Both the position numbers and the translations under genes were made by a program. DNA of 64,000 nt, taken from NCBI GenBank assembly GCA_020853575.1, contig JADYYP010000020.1, positions 1 to 64,000 on the forward strand, given 5' to 3'. Of this stretch, positions 26,383 through 37,315 are shown piece by piece (the first letter of the stretch is position 1; every line of letters starts with the position of its first letter). Below the pieces are notes generated by a model that was not told the DNA's origin, ran no database searches, and saw nothing but the letters and a program-made list of their open reading frames with translations. This DNA comes from Planctomycetota bacterium. GTDB taxonomy: Bacteria; Planctomycetota; UBA1135; GCA-002686595.

Positions 26383-27810
26383 TCAGTGCGTGTACATGTC
26401 GAGCGTGCGCGAGACGGCTCGCTCGCAGACCTTGCAGAACCACTTCGGACTGCGCGTGAACATGATGCAGTCGGCCTGCGGACGGAACAGTCCGCGCGCC
26501 TGGTACGCAGCGCCCTCGAACGCGCCGACCTTGGCCGCGAAAGGCTCCGAGGCGAGCATCGGGCCCGTGATCGACTTGACCTCGGCGAACAAGGCCTCGG
26601 CCGCGGCGTCGTCCCCGGACTTGGCGATCTCCGCCCGGCGCTTCTGGTAGTCGAGGTCCTTCTGATCGTAGGCCTGCTTGGCCCACGGAGTCGGCAAGGG
26701 TGTCGAGCTCTCGATCAGATCGCGCCACTTGACGCGCGCAGGGTCGAGCAGCGCGGTCACATTGGGCTCCCAGGGCTCGCTGCCCGGCGGAGTGAACTCC
26801 TCGTAGCTCACTGGCGAGCTGTAGTACTCGTCGGCCAGGCCGGCGAACGAATGGCCGAACTCGTGCACGAACACGTAGGCCGATTCGGAGCTGTCCGCAG
26901 TGCACGTCGCCCACAGGTTGAAGATGCCACCCCCGCCGTACTTGCGCGCGTTGCACAGCAGGATCAGTGCGTCGTACGGGGCCTGAGCGGCAACTTCGCG
27001 CAGCTCGCGGTTGGCGAACGTGAGCACGTAGCGGTCGCTGTCGAAGGCGTTGAACGACGTTCCCAGCGGATTCGCACGCCACTCCCCGCGCCGCGGATCG
27101 CTGATCCCCGACTGCGGACTCGACACGCACAGTCCGCGCACGTTGAGCTCGCCGCGGCGCGCCTTGAACGGCTCGGTGTCGAGCAGCGCGCCGACGAGGC
27201 GCCGCGCATCGGCCTCGAACTTCGAGCTCTCGGCCTGCGCGTACCCGTCGCCCAGCACCAACACGTCGAGCTTCGTGGCCGGGTCTCCACTCGCGTGCAG
27301 CACGATCGGCGTGGAATCGGCGCGCAGTGGTGAGCGGTCGACGAAACGCGACGAGGGGTCGACGAGTTGCGCGAAAAGCTCGCGGAACGTGCCGTCGGGA
27401 GCGCGCTTCTCGAGCACCAGTTGCACCGGATGCAAGGGCTCCGGAAAACGCTGCGACTCCTCGAAGGTGCGCCACACCTCGCGCGCCTCGGCCGTGGTCT
27501 CCCACTCCCCGAAGATCGACGCGAAGCCGCGCGAATAGATCACCGTCTGCGTCGCCGGATCGACGACCTGGAACAGGTACTTGCCCAAATTGCTGCGGTC
27601 GACCAGCTGTGTGCGGCTGCCGGGCCAGGGGCCTTCGAGGCGCAAGCGTTCCAGCGCGATGTGCTCTTCCTGCGCGCCTCCGCTGTGGTGGTAGTCGAAG
27701 CGCAGCGTGCGGCCGGTGAAGTGCCTTTCGAAGGACTCGTCGGAAACGGCCTGCGCGGCGCAGCTCGTGGACGCGAGCAGCAACGTGAACCAAAGCGAGA
27801 GGTGTCCCAT
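26383..27810 (-). CDS. Secreted M64-family (IgA-peptidase-like) metallopeptidase
   Basis: 475 residues with signal peptide (SLWFTLLLASTSCAAQA). The N-terminal 170 residues form a beta-rich domain. The peptidase core follows: LDVLVLGDGYAQAE (about 181-194, the characteristic family block), LLCNARKYGGGG, and VHEFGHSFAGLADEY at 315-329 with His316, Glu317 and His320 as zinc-site residues. Near the C terminus are Cys residues in CIMFTRS and FCKVC. M64 peptidases from environmental bacteria are mostly uncharacterised. It is divergent (112 bases) from the peptide-salvage operon, consistent with extracellular protein degradation. Confidence 0.85.
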   Translation of the reverse strand: MGHLSLWFTLLLASTSCAAQAVSDESFERHFTGRTLRFDYHHSGGAQEEHIALERLRLEGPWPGSRTQLVDRSNLGKYLFQVVDPATQTVIYSRGFASIFGEWETTAEAREVWRTFEESQRFPEPLHPVQLVLEKRAPDGTFRELFAQLVDPSSRFVDRSPLRADSTPIVLHASGDPATKLDVLVLGDGYAQAESSKFEADARRLVGALLDTEPFKARRGELNVRGLCVSSPQSGISDPRRGEWRANPLGTSFNAFDSDRYVLTFANRELREVAAQAPYDALILLCNARKYGGGGIFNLWATCTADSSESAYVFVHEFGHSFAGLADEYYSSPVSYEEFTPPGSEPWEPNVTALLDPARVKWRDLIESSTPLPTPWAKQAYDQKDLDYQKRRAEIAKSGDDAAAEALFAEVKSITGPMLASEPFAAKVGAFEGAAYQARGLFRPQADCIMFTRSPKWFCKVCERAVSRTLDMYTH

Positions 27811-27922
27811 GGCCGGAGGATACCAGCGCCGCGGGCGCGCTTTTTCGAGGCTCAGTCATGGATGTGCAATGGCTCGCGCGCACTCGTGGCGGCCCGGCCG
27901 GCAGCCGCGCTATGTTCCTGCG

Positions 27923-30157
27923 ATGAGGATCCTCGCCGTCGTGGTCGTCGCGGGCGCGCTCGCGGCCTGTGCGTCAAAGCCCCGATCCATCTCGCACCCA
28001 GCGCCGCCAGCGCCGGCCGGGGAACGGCTCACGCTCGAGGATCTCACGTCGTTGCCCGCGCGCTTGCGCGCCGACACGCAGTTGTTGGGCTGGATGCCGG
28101 GCGGCGCGCAGTACCTCGCGAGCGCGACCGACCGGGAAGCGCACAAGCGCAAGCTCTTCGTGGTCGACGCGCTGAGCGGCGACCGGCGTCCTTTCGTCGA
28201 CGTGGAGCGACTGACGCAGGCCCTGGCCTCGGCCGCGGGAGTGGACCAGGCCAGCGCGCGCCGCTGGGCCGAACGCACGAGCTTCGATCTGACCGCCGAC
28301 AAGCGCGGTCTGATCCTCGGCGAGCAGCACGACCTCTTTTTCTGCGCGGTCGACGCCGCTCGCGCGCTGCGCCTGACGCACGATGCGCGCGAGGAGCTCG
28401 GGGCCACGCTCTCGCCCGACGGTCGCTGGCTGGGCTACGTCGCCGACTGGAACTTGCACGTCGTGCCGACCGACGGGAGCGCCGCGCCGCGCGCATTGAC
28501 CACGGCCGGAGACGAGAATCACCTCCACGGTCGACTCGACTGGGTGTACCAAGAGGAGCTCTACGGCCGGGACAACTTCGGCGCGTTCTGGTGGTCGCCG
28601 GATTCGCGGCGCATCGCCTATCTGGTGATCGACGAGAGCGCGGTGCCCACCTACGTCGTCACCGACCACCGCTCGAAGCACCCCGAGAACGAGCGTTGGC
28701 GCTACCCCAAGGCCGGCGACCCCAACCCCGTGGCGACGCTGCACGTCGTCGACGTGGAGAGCGGCCAGAGCACCGCGGTCGACCTCTCGCGCTGGTCGCA
28801 AGCCGAGCCCTTGATCGTGCGCGTCGGCTGGACACCCGACTCCACGCGCGTCGTGTTCCAGGTCCAGGATCGGGCTCAGACCTGGCTCGACCTGGCCGAG
28901 GCCGATCCGCTCAGCGGAGCCACGACGACCTGGCTGCGCGACTCGACCGGCGTGTGGATCGAGCCCGACGAGGGGCCCTACTGGATCGACGCGGGCGCGC
29001 GTTTCCTGTGGCGCTCGGAGCGCGACGGATTCGCGCATCTGTATCTCTACGAGCGCGGCGGCAAGCTGCTGGGTCGGGTGACCCAAGGGCCCTGGGAGGT
29101 CGATCAGTACCTGCGCTACGACGAGCGAACTGGCCGCGTGTTCTTCATCGCCGACCGCGACGACGTAAAAGGAGCTCAGCTCTTCCGTTGCAAGCTCGAC
29201 GGCAGCGACCTCGCGCGCCTCACGCCCGAGGACGGGCGCCACGTCGTGGCGTTTTCCGACGACGGCCAGCTGTTCCTCGACACCTTCTCATCGCACACCA
29301 CCTGGCCGCAGCTCAGCGTGCGCCGTGCCGACGGGTCGCTCGTGCGCGAAATCGAGCGCGTCGACGGCGCCGTGGCACAGGCCAAGGGCGTGCGCCCGCC
29401 CGAGTTCCTCAAGCTCAAGACGCGCGACGGCTTCGAGCTGGAGGCGGCGATGATCAAGCCCGCCGGATATCGCGCCGGAGAGCGCTATCCGATCCTGTGC
29501 CATGTCTATTCCGGCCCGCACTCCCCCCAAGTGCTCGACCGTCCATTGGCCAACGGCGACGCGCTGTTCCACAGCATGCTCGCCCAAGAGGGCTATCTGA
29601 TCTGGATCTGCGACAACCGCTCGGCCAGCGGCAAGGGGCTCGAGTCTGCGCGCGGCATCTACAAGAACCTGGGCGCGCAGGAGCTCGCGGACATCGAGGA
29701 TGGCGTCGATTGGTTGATCGAGCAGGGCTACGCGGATCCACAGCGCATCGGCATTTGGGGTTGGAGCTATGGCGGCTATCAAACAGCCTATGCGCTGACG
29801 CACTCCAAGAGGTTCCGCTGTGGCATCGTCGGCGCGCCGGTCACCGATTGGCGGCTCTACGATTCGATCTACACCGAGCGCTACATGGGCCTGCCCACGG
29901 AAAACGAGGCCGGGTACCGCGCGAGCTCGCCCCAGGAATCCGCGTCCGAGATCCAGGGACGCGCGCTGCTCCTGCACGGCGTGATCGACGAGAACGTCCA
30001 CCTGCAGAACACGCTGCAGTTCGCCGAGCGCTTGCAGCGCGCCGGCCGCGAATTCGAGCTGATGCTGTACCCCGGCAATCGCCACGGAATCGTCGACCCC
30101 GCCCAGAACCGCCACAAGTACATGACGATGGCGGCCTTCCTCCGCGCTAACCTCTAG
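27923..30157 (+). CDS. S9 dipeptidyl-peptidase-IV-like lipoprotein
   Basis: 744 residues from ATG 27923. The signal ends in a lipobox (GALAACASK), so it is a lipoprotein. An eight-bladed-propeller domain (about residues 50-490) with DPPIV-type blocks such as HGRLDWVYQEELYGRDNFGAFWWSPD precedes the catalytic domain: GIWGWSYGGY (Ser615), GVIDENVH (Asp) and NRHGI (His near 720). The EE motif in YQEEL positions substrate N termini in DPPIV. The enzyme should release N-terminal dipeptides, preferably Xaa-Pro, outside the cytoplasm. Next genes are a di/tripeptide transporter and an Xaa-Pro dipeptidase. Confidence 0.9.
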   Translation: MRILAVVVVAGALAACASKPRSISHPAPPAPAGERLTLEDLTSLPARLRADTQLLGWMPGGAQYLASATDREAHKRKLFVVDALSGDRRPFVDVERLTQALASAAGVDQASARRWAERTSFDLTADKRGLILGEQHDLFFCAVDAARALRLTHDAREELGATLSPDGRWLGYVADWNLHVVPTDGSAAPRALTTAGDENHLHGRLDWVYQEELYGRDNFGAFWWSPDSRRIAYLVIDESAVPTYVVTDHRSKHPENERWRYPKAGDPNPVATLHVVDVESGQSTAVDLSRWSQAEPLIVRVGWTPDSTRVVFQVQDRAQTWLDLAEADPLSGATTTWLRDSTGVWIEPDEGPYWIDAGARFLWRSERDGFAHLYLYERGGKLLGRVTQGPWEVDQYLRYDERTGRVFFIADRDDVKGAQLFRCKLDGSDLARLTPEDGRHVVAFSDDGQLFLDTFSSHTTWPQLSVRRADGSLVREIERVDGAVAQAKGVRPPEFLKLKTRDGFELEAAMIKPAGYRAGERYPILCHVYSGPHSPQVLDRPLANGDALFHSMLAQEGYLIWICDNRSASGKGLESARGIYKNLGAQELADIEDGVDWLIEQGYADPQRIGIWGWSYGGYQTAYALTHSKRFRCGIVGAPVTDWRLYDSIYTERYMGLPTENEAGYRASSPQESASEIQGRALLLHGVIDENVHLQNTLQFAERLQRAGREFELMLYPGNRHGIVDPAQNRHKYMTMAAFLRANL

Positions 30158-30231
30158 CCCCTCTCGAACCCCTCAGGCGGCGCGGCCCCCTTCACCACCC
30201 CGCGCTCGTCCCACCCGGAGACGCCCTCTCT

Positions 30232-31764
<1,533 letters not shown>

Positions 31765-31768
31765 TCCG

Positions 31769-33085
31769 ATGAGCGCCCAGGGAGTCTCGCTGTACGCCGA
31801 GCACATCGCCGCGCGGCAGCGCGGAGTCGAAGCGGCGCTGGCGGCCACTGGCCACGACGCGCTGGTGATCTCCAGCGGACAGCCGTTCACCTACTTCGCC
31901 GACGACCAGGACGCGCCGTTCCGCGAAGTCGGGCACTTCGCGCACTGGGTTCCGCTGCGCGGACCGCACCACCTGTTGCTGTTGCGACCGGGCGCGAAGC
32001 CGCGCTTGGTGCGCGTCGCTCCCGAGGACTACTGGTACGAGCAAGCCCCACTGGGGGCACCGTTCTGGGCCGACGATTTCGAGCTCCATGAGGTGCCGAC
32101 GCGCGACGCGGCCTGGAAGCTCGCGCGCACGGGCGGTCGCATCGCGTACATCGGCGACGAGCCCGAGTTGGCGAGAGCGAACGGCGTCGACGGCGCGGCA
32201 TGCAATCCGCCGGCGCTGGTCGCGCGGCTCGACTGGGATCGCGCGTACAAGAGCGACTACGAGGTGGCCTGCCTCGAGGAGGCCGAGAAGATCGCGTCCT
32301 GGGGCCATCGCGCGGCGCTGGCAGCGTTCGACGCCGGCGGCTCTGAACTGGAGATCCACCTGGCCTACGTGCAAGCGCTGGGCTGCACGGAAGCCGAGCT
32401 CCCCTATCCGACGATCATCGCCCACGACGAGAAGGGCGCGATCCTGCACTACACCGGCAAGCGCGCGCAGCGCAATGGCCGCGTACTGTTGATCGACGCC
32501 GGCGCCAAGCACTTGGGCTACGGCTCGGACATCACGCGCACCTGGACGCGCAAGGACTGCAATCCGCGCTTCCGCGAGTTGGTCAAGGGCATGGACAAGC
32601 TGCAGCAGAAGCTGTGCGACAAGGTCGTGCCCGGGCTGCCCTACCCCGACCTCCACGCAGCAGCGCACGTGCTGATCGGCGACCTGCTGCACGAGATCGG
32701 CGTGCTGCGCATCCGCGGCGAGGACGCCTTTGGCGAGGGACTGACGAGCCCGTTCTTCCCGCACGGCTTGGGGCACTTCTTGGGCATCCAAGTGCACGAC
32801 GTGGGCGGACGTCAGAAGGAACCGAGCGGCGACGTCGTCCCGCCGCCGGCGCACTCGCCCTTCCTGCGCACCACGCGACGCATCGAGGAACACCAGGTGT
32901 TCACGATCGAGCCCGGCTGCTACTTCATCGAGATGCTGTTGCGCGGACCGAAGGTCGGCCGGCACGCGGAGCTGGTCGATTGGAAGCTGGTCGACGAGCT
33001 CTTGCCGTTCGGCGGCGTGCGCATCGAAGACAACCTGCTGGTGACCGCCGCCGGACACCGCAACCTGACGCGCACGTTCATCTAG
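31769..33085 (+). CDS. pepQ: Xaa-Pro dipeptidase (M24, PepQ-like)
   Basis: 438 residues. A short N-terminal domain precedes the pita-bread fold. Metal ligands are visible: Asp in LLIDAGAKHLGYGSDITRTW (two Asp), His in FPHGLGHFLGIQVHD, Glu in FTIEPGCYF and Glu in GVRIEDNLLVT. This is the five-ligand set of prolidases. It splits Xaa-Pro dipeptides in the cytoplasm, completing the pathway encoded by the two genes upstream. Its end overlaps the convergent gene by 4 bases. Confidence 0.93.
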   Translation: MSAQGVSLYAEHIAARQRGVEAALAATGHDALVISSGQPFTYFADDQDAPFREVGHFAHWVPLRGPHHLLLLRPGAKPRLVRVAPEDYWYEQAPLGAPFWADDFELHEVPTRDAAWKLARTGGRIAYIGDEPELARANGVDGAACNPPALVARLDWDRAYKSDYEVACLEEAEKIASWGHRAALAAFDAGGSELEIHLAYVQALGCTEAELPYPTIIAHDEKGAILHYTGKRAQRNGRVLLIDAGAKHLGYGSDITRTWTRKDCNPRFRELVKGMDKLQQKLCDKVVPGLPYPDLHAAAHVLIGDLLHEIGVLRIRGEDAFGEGLTSPFFPHGLGHFLGIQVHDVGGRQKEPSGDVVPPPAHSPFLRTTRRIEEHQVFTIEPGCYFIEMLLRGPKVGRHAELVDWKLVDELLPFGGVRIEDNLLVTAAGHRNLTRTFI

Positions 33086-34425
33086 CGTTCGCGCTCTGCG
33101 ACCAGCGCGCGCTGGCGACGGGCGAGCCACAGTCCTAGCGCGCCCCAGCCCACGGCCAGAGGGATGCCGACCAAGGTCGCCGCCGCGAGCGGCAACGCGT
33201 CGAACCCGAAGGCGCTGGCCAGGTCGCCGCCGCGGAACGCGAAGGTGTCGCTGAAGCTCTTGGCTTTGAATTTCTCGGAGCGCTCGGTCGGCACGTACAG
33301 CGCCTCGCGCGCCGGACGCATCGTCGCGTGGCTCAGGCCACGCCAGGCCACGATGCACAACGTGACCGCGGTCAGGGCATCGATGCCGATCGAGTGCAGC
33401 GAGCCGAGAGCCGAGAAACCCGCGACGCCGACGATCGGCAGCACCAGCAGCGCGCCGCCGACTCCCAGCGCGCGCATCAAGCGTCCGGTGACGAACACTT
33501 GCACCACCAGCGTGAGCACCTGCGCCGAGTTCTCCGCCGAGGCAAAGTACTCGATGCGCTCGGCCTTGCCGGAGATCACGGCCTCGACGATGTGGTTCTG
33601 CTGCAGCGTGAAGAAGGTCTGCACGAAGCCGTAGGCGAAGGTGAACAGCGCGATGCCCTGCAGGTAAGGTCGGCGGACGACCAGCGCCAGTCCCTCGAGC
33701 GCGTCGCCACCGAGCGCGCGAGAGAGCTCCGAGGACTGTGCCGAAGCGCGTTCGGAGCGACGCGCGAGCGCAGCACCGAGTTGCACCGCGACCTCCATCA
33801 GCACGGCCGCCGGAACGATCATCCACAGCGCCAAGTCGTGGGCCGCGCTCGCTTCGCTCGAGCCGGCTCCGCCCTTGGCCCCCAGGCCCGCGATCCACCC
33901 GGTCAACTTCGTGCCCGCGATCGCGCCCAGCGTGCCGCCGACCGCGATCAGGCCGAACAAGCGCTTGGATTGCGCCGCATCGAGCACATCCGCGGCGAGC
34001 GCCCAGAAGAGCGACACCAGGAACACGTTCGACACCGCGTGCGTGACGTAGAAAGCTCGCGACACGAAGATCCCCAGCGCACCATCGGTGAACGACACCA
34101 GGGGCAGGAACACGAGCCACACCAACGCGACGCCGCGGTACGTCGCGGCCATGAAGGTCCGCCGCGGGAATCCGGAGGCGCAGGCCGCGAAGGCGATGCT
34201 CGCGACCACCGTGCCCGCCAGCGTCACGCTCCACAACCACTTGAGGTTGCGCGCGCCACCGCGCAGCCCCATCTCATCGCGCAGGGGCCGCAGCAAGAAG
34301 ATCGCGAACAGCAGGCAGAAGAACGCCAGCACCGCGAGCGCGACCGAGGCGCGCTCGTCGCGCTTGACGCTGAGCAGACGTGACCACAGCGAGCGGTCCT
34401 CTTCGAGCAGCGCTTGGGTGACCAT
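33082..34425 (-). CDS. Npt1/Npt2-like (ATP/ADP-translocase-type) membrane transporter
   Basis: 447 residues with about 12 membrane helices. The first helix reads LAFFCLLFAIFLLRPLRDEMGLRGG, the block shared by the Npt1/Npt2 nucleotide-transporter family within the major facilitator superfamily, followed by LKWLWSVTLAGT. Characterised members in chlamydiae, rickettsiae and plastids swap ATP for ADP; members in free-living bacteria have no known substrate. It converges on pepQ with a 4-base overlap and no room for a terminator. It may not be functionally linked to it. Confidence 0.7.
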   Translation of the reverse strand: MVTQALLEEDRSLWSRLLSVKRDERASVALAVLAFFCLLFAIFLLRPLRDEMGLRGGARNLKWLWSVTLAGTVVASIAFAACASGFPRRTFMAATYRGVALVWLVFLPLVSFTDGALGIFVSRAFYVTHAVSNVFLVSLFWALAADVLDAAQSKRLFGLIAVGGTLGAIAGTKLTGWIAGLGAKGGAGSSEASAAHDLALWMIVPAAVLMEVAVQLGAALARRSERASAQSSELSRALGGDALEGLALVVRRPYLQGIALFTFAYGFVQTFFTLQQNHIVEAVISGKAERIEYFASAENSAQVLTLVVQVFVTGRLMRALGVGGALLVLPIVGVAGFSALGSLHSIGIDALTAVTLCIVAWRGLSHATMRPAREALYVPTERSEKFKAKSFSDTFAFRGGDLASAFGFDALPLAAATLVGIPLAVGWGALGLWLARRQRALVAERER

Positions 34426-34509
34426 CGAGTCGCCGTAGCATGCCCTGGGGAGCGACCGTGCGCACGGTCCTGCTCCGAGCGCAACGCAAGATCGACTTCT
34501 CGAGTGGCG

Positions 34510-35118
34510 CTACTCGCGCTGCCGGCCGAACCAGGGCAGGAAGCGACCGACTTGGGCCGCCCACCTCGTGTATTGCTCGCCGTAGCGCTCGCGCAAGAAC
34601 GGCTCCTCGGCCCAGCGCACGTGCAGCGCGAATCCGATGCCGACGAGCACCACGGCGGCCAGCGACCACACGCACGGCAGCGCCAGGAACAGTGCCGTGG
34701 CACTGAGGATCACGAAGGCATAGATCGGATTGCGCGAGTAGCGAAACGGCCCGTCGGTGACGAGTTCCGTCCGCGAAGCGTGGTCGATGCCGATCCGCCA
34801 GGACGCGCGCATCGCCAGTTGGCAGCCGAACGTGCCCGCCAGACCGACGGCGAACACGGCGAACGCCGCCGCGCGCGCCACGGGTGCGCTCGAATCCCAC
34901 CACAGCGGCCAACCGCACCCCACCGCGAGCATCGTTCCCGGCACGAGGGCCTTGCCCAGCACGAGCAGCAGTCCGGCGAAGCGGACGCGCGCGCCCATGC
35001 GACTGGTCTCGCGCACGAAGATCGCGGAGCGTCCCGTGCTGCGCAGGTGGATTCGATTGCGCAGCACGAGCACGACCACGCTCCACAGCAGCCAGCCCGC
35101 GAGCGTCCACACGACCAT
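34510..35118 (-). CDS. Isoprenylcysteine carboxyl methyltransferase (ICMT/PEMT)-family membrane protein
   Basis: 202 residues from ATG 35118. About four to five membrane helices end in the family signature: GPFRYSRNPIYAFVILSATA and EEPFLRERYGEQYTRWAAQVGRFLPW. These methyltransferases use SAM at the membrane surface on lipids or isoprenoid carboxylates; the bacterial substrates are mostly unknown. Its ATG overlaps the stop of folP by one base (TGATG), so the two are coupled. Confidence 0.82.
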   Translation of the reverse strand: MVVWTLAGWLLWSVVVLVLRNRIHLRSTGRSAIFVRETSRMGARVRFAGLLLVLGKALVPGTMLAVGCGWPLWWDSSAPVARAAAFAVFAVGLAGTFGCQLAMRASWRIGIDHASRTELVTDGPFRYSRNPIYAFVILSATALFLALPCVWSLAAVVLVGIGFALHVRWAEEPFLRERYGEQYTRWAAQVGRFLPWFGRQRE

Positions 35119-35915
35119 CAGGCGCCCTCGATGGCCGCGAGCGTGCGCAAGGCGTCGCTCGTGGCGCGCACGTCGTGGGTGCGGAGCCACTCGACACCGC
35201 GCTGCGCACACCACATCTCGGCGGCCAGCGTCGCGGCGCCGCGCTCTGCGACTCCGCGACCGAGCTCAGCGCCCAGGAACGACTTGCGGGAGACCCCGAC
35301 GCACAGTGGCAGGCCGAGATCGCGCAGCTCGGCGAGCCTGCGCAAGACCTCGAAGCTCGGGCGCGGATCGCTCGAGAGGAACAGGCCCATGCCCGGATCG
35401 AGGATCAGTCGCCGACGCGCGATGCCAGCGCGCTCGCAGGCCGTGATGCGCTCCTCGAAAAACGCCCGCACGCGGCCGATCCAGTCCGAGCTGACCCGCG
35501 CGCTCGTCTCGGCCCGCGCGGTCGAGGAGCTCGAGTGCATCAAGATCACCTCACAACGCGCGCGAGACAGCGCCTCGAGCGCACCCGGCGTCCGCAGTGC
35601 GGACACGTCGTTGATCGCGTGGACACCGAGCTCGAGCATGCGCCACATCACGAGCGGCTCGAAGGTGTCGACCGAAACGCGCGCCCCCTCGGCGAGCAGC
35701 GCCGCGACCACCGGCTCCAAGCGTCGGAGCTCCTCTTCGACACCGACCAGCTCGGCGTCGGGATGGGTCGACTGGGCGCCGACGTCGATCATCGCTGCAC
35801 CCGCGGCGCGCAGCGCGCGCGCGTGCTGGAGCGCGACCTCGGGCTCCATGAAACGACCGCCGTCGGAATACGAGTCGCGCGTCAGATTCAGGATCCCCAG
35901 GATTCGCGTGGGCAT
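35118..35915 (-). CDS. folP: Dihydropteroate synthase, divergent
   Basis: 265 residues from ATG 35915. TIM-barrel motifs are in the family order: ILNLTRDSYSDGG, DVGAQSTHPDAE, VSVDTFEP, INDVSAL, LILDPGMGL and GVSRKSFLGAELG. Compared with the usual loops, T-P-D becomes T-R-D, E-S-T-R-P-G becomes Q-S-T-H-P-D, L-M-H-M becomes LMHS and D-P-G-I-G-F-x-K becomes DPGMGLFLS. The enzyme joins p-aminobenzoate and the pterin pyrophosphate in folate synthesis. The altered loops face the active site, so activity or substrate could differ. Coupled to the ICMT-like gene. Confidence 0.85.
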   Translation of the reverse strand: MPTRILGILNLTRDSYSDGGRFMEPEVALQHARALRAAGAAMIDVGAQSTHPDAELVGVEEELRRLEPVVAALLAEGARVSVDTFEPLVMWRMLELGVHAINDVSALRTPGALEALSRARCEVILMHSSSSTARAETSARVSSDWIGRVRAFFEERITACERAGIARRRLILDPGMGLFLSSDPRPSFEVLRRLAELRDLGLPLCVGVSRKSFLGAELGRGVAERGAATLAAEMWCAQRGVEWLRTHDVRATSDALRTLAAIEGA

Positions 35916-36038
35916 CGCGCCACTGTAGCGCGCGCGCTTGACGGGCCGAGCAAGTCGGACGAGCATGCGCTGACGCTGGGTCGGCTCGCAGCCCCGGATC
36001 CTCCGCCCCCCACGACTCTCAAACCTCCAGGAGCTCTC

Positions 36039-37172
36039 ATGCTGCGTCGCTTCCTCGCCGCGCTCGGACTCGCGCTGTGCGCGAGTTCCGCCGTCGCCCA
36101 GACCTGCGCCTCGGGCACGGACCTGTTCCTCAAGAACGACAACCTGCCCCAAGTCCCCGGCGTGCAGACGGTCTCGGTCATCCCGGGCCTGTGCGACGGC
36201 GAGGCCATCGGCTGCGTCTTCGACGTCAGTGGCCAGCAGTACTCGAACGAGGTCAAGGTCAAGATGGCGGCCGCGGCCTACATCAACGTGGCCAACGCCG
36301 CGGGCATCGCCGCCGTCGTCAATCTGCAGATCTACGACGGCATCACCTGGAACGGCACGCTCCCCACGCTCGGAACGCGCGTGTTCGATTTCGAGGTCGA
36401 CGCCGGCGCGAACATCCAGTTCAGCTCGAGCGGCATCAACTCGGTCGACATCTCCAACTTCGACGTGCGCTGCACCTCGGGAACGCTGGTGGTCGTGTTC
36501 GAGATGCTGATGAACACCGCGCCGGGGTCGTGCGCCACCGGATACCAAACGAATTTCGCCACCGACAACACGCTGCCGGCGTGTTCTGCGCCGTGTGTTC
36601 CGCCGCGCAAGAACCTGATCTACATCCAAGGCCAGGGCTGGCGCGACGCGACCAGCGCCACGGTCTCGGGAATCCCGATCTGCTCCTGCTACTACGCCGG
36701 CAACTGGATCATCCGCGCCTGCGTCGAGCCCGTCGGCTTCCCGCGCACCTACTGCACGGGCAAGGTCAACTCGGCCAACTGCACGCCCGCGATCGGTTGG
36801 AGCGGAACACCGACACTCGCCAGCGGACCGGACAACTTCCACATCCGCGCCACGAACGTGCTCAACAACAAGTCGGGCCTGTTCTTCTGGGGCTTCGCGA
36901 CGCCGGCCACCCCGCCGCCCTTCAGCGGGGGCTTCCTGTGTGTGTCGCAGCCGGTCGTCCGCACTCCGGTGCAGAACTCGGGCGGCACTCCGACGGGCAC
37001 CAACTGCACCAGCGGGGCCTACGACTTCGCCTTCAGCGCGGCCTACGCCCAATCGCGCGGGCTGGCGCTCGGCACCGACTACTACGGTGAGTGGTGGATG
37101 CGCGATCCGGCCCACTTCGACAACACGAATGTGGGCTTCTCGAACGCCATCCACTGGCGCTTCCCGCAGTAA
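36039..37172 (+). CDS. Secreted Cys-rich protein with C-terminal YCTxKxNSxxCxP module
   Basis: 377 residues from ATG 36039, with CAGGAG six bases upstream. The signal peptide ends CASSAVAQ. The mature N-terminal region (about 20-235) has many paired Cys residues and beta-rich stretches (VNLQIYDGITWNG, VVVFEMLMN). From about residue 241, YCTGKVNSANCTPAIGWSG begins a module of about 135 residues with NNKSGLFFWG and FLCVSQPVVRTP. The protein at 1-1454 enters a related module. It may be a surface-sorting or adhesion domain. A perfect 13-bp terminator hairpin follows. Confidence 0.8.
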   Translation: MLRRFLAALGLALCASSAVAQTCASGTDLFLKNDNLPQVPGVQTVSVIPGLCDGEAIGCVFDVSGQQYSNEVKVKMAAAAYINVANAAGIAAVVNLQIYDGITWNGTLPTLGTRVFDFEVDAGANIQFSSSGINSVDISNFDVRCTSGTLVVVFEMLMNTAPGSCATGYQTNFATDNTLPACSAPCVPPRKNLIYIQGQGWRDATSATVSGIPICSCYYAGNWIIRACVEPVGFPRTYCTGKVNSANCTPAIGWSGTPTLASGPDNFHIRATNVLNNKSGLFFWGFATPATPPPFSGGFLCVSQPVVRTPVQNSGGTPTGTNCTSGAYDFAFSAAYAQSRGLALGTDYYGEWWMRDPAHFDNTNVGFSNAIHWRFPQ

Positions 37173-37205
37173 GCTGAGCAGACAGTCGTCTCCCCCAGAG
37201 ACACC

Positions 37206-37246
37206 GAGCGCCGGCCGCCTTCGCACGCGGCCGGCGCTCTTCGTTT
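37206..37246 (+). terminator. Intrinsic terminator
   Basis: GAGCGCCGGCCGC (37206-37218) pairs perfectly with GCGGCCGGCGCTC (37227-37239) around an 8-base loop, followed by TTCGTTT. It lies 34 bases after the stop of the secreted-protein gene, so it should end that transcript. Confidence 0.85.
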
Positions 37247-37315
37247 GCCGAGCGCGCGCGACCGCGCGCAAACGCCACGGTTGCGGGCCCGGCGTCGTGT
37301 GAGTGCAATGGGCGC

